Positions 47,904 through 57,386 of a stretch of DNA of 64,000 bases are shown in pieces; position 1 is the stretch's first letter, and each line of letters opens with the position of its first letter. A model generated the notes under the pieces. The model was not told where the DNA came from. It did not search any database and worked only from the letters and a program-made list of their open reading frames with translations. Source of the DNA: Sweltsa coloradensis (lineage: Eukaryota > Arthropoda > Insecta > Plecoptera > Chloroperlidae); assembly GCA_024449915.1 (NCBI GenBank), contig JAMZAV010000163.1:434001-498000 (forward strand), written 5' to 3'. The translations under genes and the position numbers were made by a program.

Positions 47904-48207
47904 TAACTTCATTCAGCAAATTCTCTTCGTAAATTTAAACGTATAGTTGTAGTCTGGCTTCACAGCAATGATTGCCAATGTTTTGCGTATTTGGTTGGCA
48001 ATGCTTGTTCAGAGCAGGCTGCGGAGAGTGACATTCAGACTCAGACAATAGAGGTGGCCCATGCGCTTTCGATACCTACCGCCGAAAATCACACAAGTTC
48101 TTTAGTACAAAGTCGAATGCTGATGGGTTATGACAAAAAGTAGCATGGGGCCTTCTCAACTAATTATTTTCTCAACTCAGTTATCCCCGGAATGTATTGG
48201 CAAATAA
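47904..48207. other. Spacer between A5 and A6
   Basis: No feature recognised. Confidence 0.3.
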
Positions 48208-48982
48208 CTAGGAAAACGCTTAAGTCCCGCCGCGTTGTTGGATGAGCGTAATTGGTGCATTGAGCTGCCATGTGTTATGCGGATTTTCTGTTCTGTGAAA
48301 AAATCATTACTAAGTTGAAGATTTTTTTTTAATTATTTAAAAATAAATAAAAATAAACTTTAATTTTTAATTTTTTTAATTAATCGTAATTTTAAAAAAG
48401 AAAAAAATCGTAAAATTTCGATTTTCATAAGAAATAATTATTTGATTGTGCTCAAATTTCACACGAATATATCGATTCATAAAATTAAGGTTCTGTTAAA
48501 AAATCATTACAATCGGATAAAGCATGTAGGTGTTATAAGTCAAAGAATTGTTTAAAAAAAAAAACACGTAAAATTGCGATTTTCATGAGAAATGATTTTT
48601 CGATTGCGCTTAAATTTTCCACGAATATATAAATTCATAAAATAAAGGTCTTGTGAAAAAATCATTACAATCGGACAAAGCGTGTAAGTATTATAAATCG
48701 AAGAAATTTTTTCAAAATCGAAAAAAATCGTAAAATTGCGATTTTTATGAGAAATTTTTTTTCGATTGCGCTCAAAAACGTGGCAGTTCTAAGTTCAGAG
48801 ATTTCGAAGGTCTCAATAAAATTTCATCGCAATCGGAGTATCGGTTTAGCCGGAATCGTGCTAACAAACAGACAAAAATACAAAAAAAAAAAAAAAAAGA
48901 AAAAAAAAAAAAAAAACATTCCGGATTTTTTTCTCCAGTGTAGTGAAATGGAATCTTCGCTTCGCTCGCTACGCTCATCCAA
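48208..48982 (-). mobile_element. Element A6: second chimeric Helentron-like element
   Basis: Same A-type start and B-type end as A5 (CTAG complement at 48208-48211). Three or four internal ~160 bp units. Confidence 0.75.
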
Positions 48983-48999
48983 AAAGGTGTTCATTTTTA

Positions 49000-49865
49000 C
49001 TAGGCCGCTTCGCGAACGCATTTTCCAGTCGCGTTGATGGATAAGCTTTTTTGAAATTTTATGTCCAATATAAGTGGGATCTCATTACTTTTTCAAGTTC
49101 ATCACAAAATTATGTTTGTTAAATTAGGATAATTTTCATTGAGTAGTATCAATTGCTATGGTAATACCAATTAACAATAGAATTAAATATCTCGAGCCCA
49201 AAGACATGCTTTTTGTACGCATTGTAGGTGATTATTGTCAAGTTTCTATAGTTACTTGATTACTTGTTAATACACCTGTAAAAAGTTTATATTAAAACCT
49301 TTATTTGTATAAATTTTATCCAACTTTTTCAACTTTTTCTTTTGAAAGGCACTACATCAGTCAATTTAAAATATAAACGTTGTAGTCCCACCCGTTTAGT
49401 CAGAATCGGCCCAAATATCATGCAAATAACGTATTAAAATCGGTTGGTGGGGGGGATCGTAAAAGTACGATTTCTATGAGAAATATTTCTTCAAATGTCC
49501 CTTAAATCATAACATGTATAATTGAAGTGATTTCAAACGTTCCCATAAAGTTTCATCAAGATCGGAGTAGCCGTTTGCCCGGTCGCGGGCCAAATATCAC
49601 GAAAATATCTATTAAAAATCGGGAAAAAAATCGTAAAAGTACGATAATCATAAGAAATATTTCTTCGATTGTACCCAAAAACGTGGCAAGTCTAAGTTCA
49701 GAGATTTCGAAGGTCCCCTACAATTTTCATCAAGATCGCATTATGTCGTTTGCCCAGTAGAGAGCGAACGAACAGAAAAAAATAAACAAACAAAAAACAA
49801 CAGAGCTTATTTTTTTTGGGGGGGGGGGGGCCAGTGAAATTGAAGTCTTCACTTCGCTCATCCAA
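49000..49865 (-). mobile_element. Element B5: family B Helentron-like element sharing a long internal block with C
   Basis: Minus-strand start TTGGATGAGCGAAGTGAAGA; the end (at 49000) has a hairpin with AACGCGACTGGAAAATGCGTT-type pairing, then GAAGCGGCCTAG. The interior 49078-49410 contains GATCTCATTACTTTTTCAAG and CCCACCCGTTTAGTCAGAATCG-like sequence, collinear with C2 (19930-21115). Confidence 0.7.
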
Positions 49866-49897
49866 TTATTATCTAATAAAAAAAGTCTAAAAAAATA

Positions 49898-50290
49898 TTG
49901 GATGAGCGAAGCGAAAGACTTCAATTTCACTTACCTTGAGTTAAAAAAAATAGATTAGGTGTTTTTTTCTGTTTGTTTGCTCTATACCGGGCAAACGGCA
50001 TATGCGATCTTGGTGAAAATTGGAGGGGACCTTCGAAATCTCTGAACTTAGACCTGCCACGTTTTTGGGTACAATCAAAGAAATATTTCTCACGAATATC
50101 GTACTTTTACGATTTTTTTCGATTTCGAATACTGTATATTCGTGATATTTGGCCAATTTTTACCAAACGGGTGGGGCTACAACGTTCATATTTAACATGA
50201 ACATTAAGGAAATGGTGTTGTATAATGTATAGTACCTTTTGAAATAAGAAGTTGAAAAAGTTAGCCAAGATCCATAGAAAAAGCTTTGAG
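49898..50290 (+). mobile_element. Element B6: 3'-truncated family B Helentron-like element
   Basis: Starts TTGGATGAGCGAAGCGAAAG and keeps the family block and the GGGTGGGGCTACAACGTT module. Similarity ends about 50290 without a terminal hairpin. It faces B5, 33 bp away. Confidence 0.7.
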
Positions 50291-50533
50291 CTTTGAGAAG
50301 GATATTATATTCAAATTTTTTAACAATGCAGTCTTTGGTAAAAACAATGGAAAATCTGAGAAACAGAGTGAACATTGAGCTTGTTACTTCTGAAAAGCGT
50401 ATGTTAAAAATTGCATCTCCTGCATTGAGAGTTTTGAAATATTTTCTAAAAACCTTGCAGCTGTAAAATCAAAGAAGGTAAACCTCTTCGTCAACCGACC
50501 TATTTACACAGGCTTCTCTATTCTAGATGTTAG
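50291..50533. other. Spacer
   Basis: No feature recognised. Confidence 0.3.
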
Positions 50534-50591
50534 TTGGATGAGCGAAGCGAAGACTTCAATTTCACTGACCCCCAAAAAATTTAGCTCGGGT

Positions 50592-50631
<40 letters not shown>

Positions 50632-51123
50632 TTTTGTTAACTCTCTACCAGGCAAACGGCATAGCCGATCTTGATGAAAATTTGACAGGACCTTCGAAAT
50701 CTCTGAACTTAGAGGTGTATTGTTTTTGGGTACAATCGAAGAAATATTTCTCATGAATATCGTACTTTTACGATTTTTTTCGATTTTTAGTGCGATATTT
50801 TCGTGCCATTTGGGCCAATTCTGACCAAACGGGTGGAACTACAACGTTCATATTATACATGGACATTAAGATTATGGTGATGTAGTACCTTTTGAAAGAA
50901 AAAGTTGAAAAAGTTAGCCAGAATCCATAGAAATAAAGCTTTTAATATAAGTTTTTTACGGTAAATAATGCCAATTGACAGGTAACAATAGGAACTTGAC
51001 AACAATCACCTACAATGCGTAGGCAGCAAAACAAAGCACTTGCAAAAGTAAAGATATCCCACGCAAACTAAAAAATTTAAAAAGCTCATCCATCAACGCG
51101 GCGGGACTTTAGCGTTTTCCTAG
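50534..51123 (+). mobile_element. Element B7: complete family B Helentron-like element
   Basis: Starts TTGGATGAGCGAAGCGAAGA; has a ~40-base T run (50591-50630), one shared module, and ends GCTCATCC, hairpin AACGCGGCGGGACTTTAGCG and CCTAG followed by T. It lies just upstream of the PolB relic. Confidence 0.8.
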
Positions 51124-51267
51124 TATAACAATAATGTACGATTTCCATTACAACTACACTAAAAGTAAGTACGATGATAAAGCTAAACTCCTTTTTACTT
51201 TACCGACACTTATTCGCTTTGTTATGAAATCCAAACTAACAATGTGTATAACGATATGAAGTTTTTT

Positions 51268-52317
51268 TTTTAGATGCAAAACTTTCTGATATATCAAACT
51301 TTCCTAAACAGCATTTTCTATACAGTGAAACAAATAACAATTAATAAAAAGGTACTCGGAAAGATGAAGGATGAACTTGATGGAAAAAATATCAATAAAT
51401 TTGTGGGCCTCCGTTCAAAGATGTACTCAATTTTAGAGCAAAGTGGAGTTAATAACAAAGTAGGCAAAGGGATTGTCAAAGCAACTTTAAAGAAATCATT
51501 AAGGCTATTCCACCGCGTTTTTCTATTTTCCAAAATATGCTACTAAGTTAAAATATAGTGAATGGCTTTGAAACATGGCTATTTTAGAAAATCAAAAATA
51601 TTTTTTCCAAATTTTTCTGATCCGGTACACGGCCAATATAGCCACCTCAAAATAATTTCAAACTTCAATTCGCCAGGGCACACCATTCAACGTACGGTGT
51701 TGTGCTTTTGTGACATTAATTTTTAACTGTTTTTCTATGGACTGACTGAGAGAAAACAGATTTATTTTAACAATTGTCTTTCCAGCGAATTTTTTCGTTT
51801 GGCGGTATTTTTTACCGATTTGTACCGCCAAACGAAAAAATTCGCAGGAAAGACAATTGTTAAAATAAATCTGTTTTCTCTCAGTCAGTCCAAAGAAAAA
51901 CAGTTGAAAATTAATGTCACAAAAGCACAACACCCTACGTTGAATGGTGTGCCCTGGCGAATTGAAGTTTGAAATTATTTTGAGGTGGCTATATTGGCCG
52001 TGTACCGGATCAGAAAAATTTGGAAAAAAATATTTTTGATTTTCTAAAATAGCCATGTTTCAAAGCCATTCACTATATTTTGACTTAGTAGCATATTTTG
52101 GAAAATATAAAAACGCGGTGGAATAGCCTTAACGCACGCAGATGACAAAGCAAGTTTGTTTTCAAAGGAGGTAGATAGCGCAAACATGTACTCCATAAGA
52201 AGTTTTAAGCATGATGTATTTACTATAAAACAGAGAAATGTGACACTATCTCCATTTGATGACAAGCGATATATACTGAGTAATGGTATTTATTATTGGT
52301 GGTGGTGGTCATTATAA
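51268..52317 (+). pseudogene. C-terminal part of a Polinton/adintovirus-type DNA polymerase B, split by an insertion
   Basis: Two separate stretches on the plus strand match the end of the protein-primed-type family B polymerase of Polintons and related animal viruses. Before the insertion (about 51345-51498) the frame shows a KDEL.GK..N.FVGLRSKMYSI type block. After it (52129-52317) it shows MYSIRSFKHDVFT and a terminal LSPFDDKRYIL block, then a stop. The part at 51276-51345 fits better in a second frame, so there is a frameshift too. All catalytic polymerase motifs lie upstream and are absent, because element B7 ends 145 bp before. It is an old, dead copy. The two coding parts are in one reading frame and interrupted by the TTAA-flanked palindrome. 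Assignment rests on residue pattern memory, not a search. Confidence 0.65.
51499..52132. mobile_element. 626 bp foldback element with TTAA target duplication
   Basis: The element runs 51503-52128 between TTAA (51499-51502) and TTAA (52129-52132). Its arms of ~305 bp start GGCTATTCCACCGCG and are near-perfect inverse complements, meeting at a short loop near 51811-51830 (around TACCGATTTG). No coding frame is supported. TTAA duplications are typical of piggyBac- and Kolobok-type transposons; the ends are too little to choose. Confidence 0.85.
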
Positions 52318-53009
52318 AGTTAAGGCGTAAACTGACTATAACTGTAAAGAAGAATTATATTCTACAAAGTAATAGCGTTAAGTGACTAATGGTAATTAGT
52401 TGGTAAAACAAACTTAAAAACTCGGAAATTCGAAGAAATTCATTATGCCATACATATTATTTATATTGTGTAATTTATAAAAATAAAATAAAAATAAGTG
52501 CAACAAGCATTTCCTAGATGATGTAAGTTCCCTAGTTTATCATGAATATTACACGATTAAGATAAAAAACATACAATACTTGAACTTGTAGCCTATTATG
52601 AATTATAATACAACGATAAATTAAATCTTGTTAAAATGTCACGCATAATACTTACAAAATGCTACATTGTGTGTAAACTCAAAGCGATGTAAGAGCACTA
52701 AGATGTACTATTATGTAGTTTATATGTTTTACTAATAAAACTAAAGTGTACGTGAAACATACGTGTTTTATTTAAATTTTACCTGTTCCTACTCCTAAAT
52801 ATTAAGTAAACCTATTTTACCTTTAATGAAATGTACTATTCAAAAATGATAATGCTATATATTTTCAAAATCGTAGTTAAAATGCGTACGCCGCTGTAAA
52901 CTTACTGGTGTACATAGCCAGCAGCGAATAAGGAAGTTGGTTGAGGTTGGCTGAGTGATCTGAAGAAGTGTATGAGGTGATGTATAGGAATAGGTAAGGA
53001 TGGGTTTCA
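52318..53009. other. Duplicated AT-rich sequence without gene
   Basis: Repeated at about 59280-59965. No gene or RNA feature recognised. Confidence 0.5.
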
Positions 53010-53430
53010 GGTTCTTTGGTTAGATGGTGGTAAGGCCCTTTGACTGGGTAAGGGAAGGTTAGGAAGGGTGAAGCCCTTTGGTAAGGTTATCTTAGGATAT
53101 GGAGGGTTAGGTCTTTTGTTGGGTTAGATTGGGTTATGGTGGTTAAGCCCTTTGGCTAGTTAAGGTAGGCTACGAACGGTTAGGCTCTTTGGCAAGGTTA
53201 TATTAGATTAGGATGTGGAGGGTTAGGCTCTTTGGAAAGGTTAACAACTTAGGTCAGAATATGAAAAGCTAGGACCTTTGGTTGGGTTTAAATAGGCTTG
53301 GTAGAGTATTGGCGTCAGGCCCTTTGGTAAGGTAAGGTTAGGTTAGGAAGTTTTAAGCCCTTAGGTAAGGTTATCTTAGGTTAGGTTTAACCATTCTCAT
53401 TAGGTTAGGTTAGGTTTGTGCAGGGTGGGT
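53010..53430. repeat. Degenerate GGTTAGG / CCCTTTGG minisatellite, copy 1
   Basis: About eight irregular ~45-55 bp units combine GGTTAGG or GGGTTAG with CCCTTTGG or GGCTCTTTGG. The end has TTAGGTTAGGTTAGGT. The copy at 59968-60500 has about two more units. Confidence 0.8.
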
Positions 53431-53584
53431 GGAGGTTCTAAAAATGACTCCTCCTGTCCCAGAACACCCACTTCCATACCTACTATTATTTGACACCTTG
53501 GCGTATGGTCATTATAAAGTTAAGGCGTAAACTGACAATAACTGTAAAGAAGAATTATTCTATAAAGTAATAGTAGTTGGTAAA

Positions 53585-54203
53585 CTAGGAAGCTTCGCAA
53601 ACGCTTTTTCAGGCGCGTTGTTGGATGAGCGTATGTTTTTTTAAACGAAAAAAGTGTAAAATTGCGATTTTCATAAGAAATTATTTTTCGATTGCACTCA
53701 AATTTTATACATATATATAAATTCATAAAATTGAGGTTCTGTAGAAATATCATTACAATCGGATAAAGCATGTAGATGTTATAAGTCGAAGAAATTTATT
53801 TTTAAACGAAAAAAGCGTAAAATTGCGATTACATAAGAAATTATACTTCGATTGCGCTCAAATTTTACACCAATATATTAATTCATAAAATTAAGGTTCT
53901 GTGAAAAAATCATTACAATCAGATAAAGCATGTAGGTGTTATAAGTCGAAGAAGTTTTTAAAAATCGAAAAAATTCGTAAAATTGCGATTTTAATAAGAA
54001 ATAATTTTTCGATTGCGCTCAAAAACGTGGCAGTTCTAAGTTCAGAGATTTCGAAGGCCTCCATAAAATTTCATCGCAATTGGAGTATCGGTTTAGCCGG
54101 AATCGTGTGGACAAACACACAAAAATACAAAAAAAAACATTCCGGATTTTTTTCTCCAGGGTAGTGAAATGGAATCTTCGCTTCGGTCGCTACGCTCATC
54201 CAA
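53585..54203 (-). mobile_element. Element A7: family A Helentron-like element inside duplication copy 1
   Basis: Minus-strand start TTGGATGAGCGTAGCGACCG; CTAG (complement) at 53585-53588 after a full A-type hairpin. Its counterpart A8 is at 60656. Confidence 0.8.
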
Positions 54204-54526
54204 TAAAAACTGTACAACTTTATAAACTACTTACAGAAAAGATGCACGAAAAAGTCATGATGGCAAATATTTTTTTATCCACTCTAAGGTCATGCGATAT
54301 AAATAAAGTTGTTTTGTTATTTCTCCGGGAAGATTTTTGCCAATTACCAAGTTTGACTATTTTTCTGATAGTAATGATTAACTCAATTATTTGTACTTAA
54401 AAAATCATCTAACTATTGGGCTTGATAGCTTTTATCAAATATATTTTGGGAACAGCCCGTGAATATCTTTCTCGTGCATCTTTTCCGACAGGTACACCAT
54501 CGACCTAAAGTAAATTGGGCAATCCC
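54204..54526. other. Duplicated spacer, possible coding remnant
   Basis: Repeated at 61435-61756. Short frames only, not recognised. Confidence 0.35.
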
Positions 54527-55131
54527 TAGACCTAAATATGATTTCTAATGAATGCAGTAAAGACGTCTGAAAAGTAAGTAGAATGTAAGAGAGGCCTAAT
54601 AAAAGTGCGGATTATTTTTTAGAAATTTATTTGACGGTACATAACTACCTCAGAATCAACAATTATTTTCAAATTACGGGAACCAGTTGTTCAAGTTCAA
54701 AATTGAATTTTGAGCAGCAGTTTTTTGTACATTGTTTCTACACTCCTTTATCTACAACCTAAATAAAAGGATTATTGGTTTTATATGGTTTATTGCGTTG
54801 CACAATTTTTTTTGCCTGCCGGTACAATTTCAAATTTTGTACCGTTTAACGGAAAAAATTGTGCAACGCCTGAAACCATATAAAACTAATAATCCTTATA
54901 TTTAGGTTGTAGATAAAGGAATGTAGTAACAATATACAAAACATCGCTGCTCAAAATTCATTTTGAACTTGAACAACTGATTCCAGTAATTTGAATATAG
55001 TTGTTGATTCTGAGGTTATGTCCGTCAAAAAATTTCAGAAAAATAATCCGCCCTTTTATTAAGACCCTCTTTCATTCTACTAACTTTTCAGACGTCTTTA
55101 CTACATTCTTTAGAAATCATATTTAGGTCTA
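54527..55131. mobile_element. 605 bp palindromic element, copy 1
   Basis: Arms from TAGACCTAAATATGATTTC inward are inverse complements of those ending GAAATCATATTTAGGTCTA, with the centre near a CCGGTACAATTTC spacer. TA at both edges may be a target duplication, as in Tc1/mariner-type MITEs. Arms have drifted by a few per cent. Confidence 0.8.
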
Positions 55132-55590
55132 CTTCAACTAAGTTATACCCAGCCCCAGCCCTAGAGTTACTTCTGGCTGACGGTATACATACTATAGGCC
55201 AATACGTTTTAATTTTGATGTTCGATTCTGATGCACAATTTGCAGACATGAATTTTAAATTGGTCACTTTAGATTGGCATTATGCTCCAAGTCTACAACA
55301 ACAAACTAGATTATTAAGCCTTTACTAAGAAATTCATTAAAACCGCATTACGTAAAATCTCAGTGGTATTTTGTACTTTTTTTTTTTCTCTCTCTCTCTC
55401 TCTCGGGAAACCTTCGTAGGGTGCAATTGCTTGCCTCTCTTGAGGTGCCTATAAACAAGGTGTTTTAGAGTCAGGGCAAGTGTGAAGTGAATCACACTGT
55501 TTCAGAGGTCTCAAACTCCTTGTTTAGATGGAGAAGTTTTGTATGAATCAAGTAAATAATATTACATACATTTAAAAAAAAAAAAAAAAA
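55132..55590 (+). other. Duplicated segment with an unrecognised short frame
   Basis: About 60 codons ending in a stop near 55328 (DGIHTIGQYVLILMFDSDAQ is readable) also occur at 62364-62557, where the frame is open. Conservation between copies reflects their recent duplication, so it does not prove coding. A TC array lies at 55390-55405. Confidence 0.35.
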
Positions 55591-55814
55591 CGCTTATATT
55601 TTAATGTACTAAAAAGTTAAAAATAAATTTTCGGTCAACAAATTTTTGCCTTACTCGGAAATAAAAGCGTTGGGCGCTTACGGTATTGACATAGATTACA
55701 GGATTTTGTTGTTCATGGAGGGAAAAGCGCCAACGCTTTTATTTTTCCGAGTAACGCAAAAATTTGTTGGCCGAAAATTTTTTTTTACTTTTTAGTACAT
55801 TTAAATATAAGGCG
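55591..55814. mobile_element. Foldback of ~85 bp arms, copy 1
   Basis: CGCTTATATTTTAATGTAC at the left pairs with GTACATTTAAATATAAGGCG at the right. Arms continue through TTGGCCGAAAATT and CGTTACTCGG-like sequence to a ~60 bp loop. Copy 2 is at 62819-63041. Confidence 0.8.
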
Positions 55815-55899
55815 TTGTTTAAAAAAATAAAAAAATAAATCGTGCAAATATTATTTTATACTTGTAATCGAATATGTGCTCCCTGGACGTGTCCAAATT

Positions 55900-56202
55900 T
55901 CTGCATCTGGTTGGCCCATCCTCAGTAGCTGTGAGTAGTTTCTTATATGAAGCTTTGTTTGATTAATTAATTATAAAGAATTAATTGATTAACTAGTGAA
56001 TGTGATAAATTGATTCATGTATTGTCATCAAGAAATTTAAGGTCGATCGGACATTGTGAAGTGGGTGAAATGTCGATTCCCATTTAAAACTTAAATTATT
56101 AATTTTGATGAATTAATTGATTAATTAGTGATTCTGTTAATTGATTCATATATGGTTATCAAGAATGCGTTTGCGTGAAAAATTTCAGCTCGATCGGACA
56201 AC
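55900..56202 (+). repeat. Tandem ~130-140 bp array, interrupted; first part
   Basis: Units contain GAATTAATTGATTAATTAGTG, GATTCATATAT and GTGAAAAATTTCAGCTCGATCGGAC-type blocks. The array stops at 56202 and resumes at 57079, so everything between is an insertion. Copy 2 (63130-63570) holds one more unit. Confidence 0.8.
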
Positions 56203-56707
56203 TAAAGCAATCTTGGGGTACAAAACTGACCTCCGTAGCGCTTCTAGAAGAGAAAAATCTTAATATACCTAGTTTGGAGGCTGTATTCAAGAGATGTGAC
56301 ATTATTTTCCTCAAGAGGTGTACGAGTGGAACCATTGATCTTGACCCTCTCGTGCGCCTTACCCCAGTAAATCGGACTGAGATTTTAGGACGCGGAAGTA
56401 ATAAGGCCAATTGCTCGAACAAGTGCATTCCAGAAATCCATTTACTACAGGGAGGCAGCGCTCTGGAATGCACTACCTTCTGAAGTAAAGGAACTTCCTC
56501 TCAGTAGGTTCGAGGGAGCAGTCAAGAGAATGTTTTTTTAAGAGTTTGATATGTATGTCTGTTTCATCTTGTTTGATATGTATTTTATTATTGTTGTATA
56601 TAATTCTTAGGATGGGTGTATAATGTCTCAAATGGATCTTAGGTCTGCTATAAGCATCCATCCGTATGTTTATTATCTAATATGTAATGAATGTACGGAA
56701 TAAACAC

Positions 56708-56710
<3 letters not shown>
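56203..56710 (+). pseudogene. 3' fragment of a LINE, copy 1
   Basis: It begins abruptly inside the tandem array. Frames read SLEAVFKRCDIIFLKRC, then after a frameshift RTSAFQKSIYYREAALWNAL and a terminal SRFEGAVKRMFF stop. These are the usual last residues of CR1/RTE-like LINE polymerases ('..FFyR...LWN.LP...F...l'). An AATAAA lies just before an (ATA)n tail at 56709. Strongly 5'-truncated. Confidence 0.7.

Positions 56711-56798
<88 letters not shown>
56709..56798. repeat. (AAT)n array, LINE tail
   Basis: About thirty trinucleotide units directly after the LINE fragment. Confidence 0.95.
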
Positions 56799-56799
<1 letters not shown>

Positions 56800-56930
56800 T
56801 AGAGAAATCAAATATTTTACGAGTCATTTCGCTGTGTTCGTTTTTTATTAATAATTATCGAAACGTCAGGTAATTTAATAAAAAACGAACACAGCGAAAT
56901 GACTCGTAAAATATTTGATTTCTCTAATAT
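56800..56930. repeat. Inverted repeat with ~51 bp perfect arms between two AAT arrays
   Basis: AGAGAAATCAAATATTTTAC at about 56801 and its inverse ending at 56928 form arms around a ~28 bp loop (TTAATAATTATCGAAACGTC region). Confidence 0.85.
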
Positions 56931-56958
56931 TTCGGGCTGTGAAAGCATCAAGCAAGAA

Positions 56959-57078
<120 letters not shown>

Positions 57079-57300
57079 TTGGGAAGTGGGTGAAATGTCG
57101 ATTCCCATATAAACTTAAATTATTAATTTTGATGAATTAATTGATTAATTAGTGATTCTGTTAGTTGATTCATATATTGTCATCAAAAATACGTATGTGT
57201 GAAAAATTTCAGCATCGATTGGACATTGAGAAGTGGGTGAAATATTGATTATAAGATTCCGTCTAGTAGACAGACAGACAAACACATGAAACTAATATAA
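57079..57300 (+). repeat. Tandem ~135 bp array, resumed
   Basis: Continues the unit cut at 56202 (GGGAAGTGGGTGAAATGTCG) and ends with CCGTCTAGTAGACAGACAGA. Confidence 0.75.
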
Positions 57301-57306
57301 GCGTTG

Positions 57307-57365
<59 letters not shown>

Positions 57366-57386
57366 TAATAATAATAATAATAATAG
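57301..57386. repeat. (AAT)n array upstream of the R2-type LINE
   Basis: About 25 units with one interruption at 57361. Confidence 0.95.

Larger units (their letters stand above)
52235..56715. repeat. Segmental duplication, copy 1
   Basis: Aligns with 59200-64000 in the same orientation from the last codons of the PolB relic through a minisatellite, element A7, a 605 bp palindrome, a smaller foldback, a ~135 bp tandem array and a LINE 3' fragment. By eye the copies differ mostly by single-base indels and array length. Period ~6.96 kb. Confidence 0.9.

Noticed and set aside
53380..53412. TTAGG telomeric repeat
   Set aside because: Only a few units inside a longer degenerate minisatellite; not a telomere tract.
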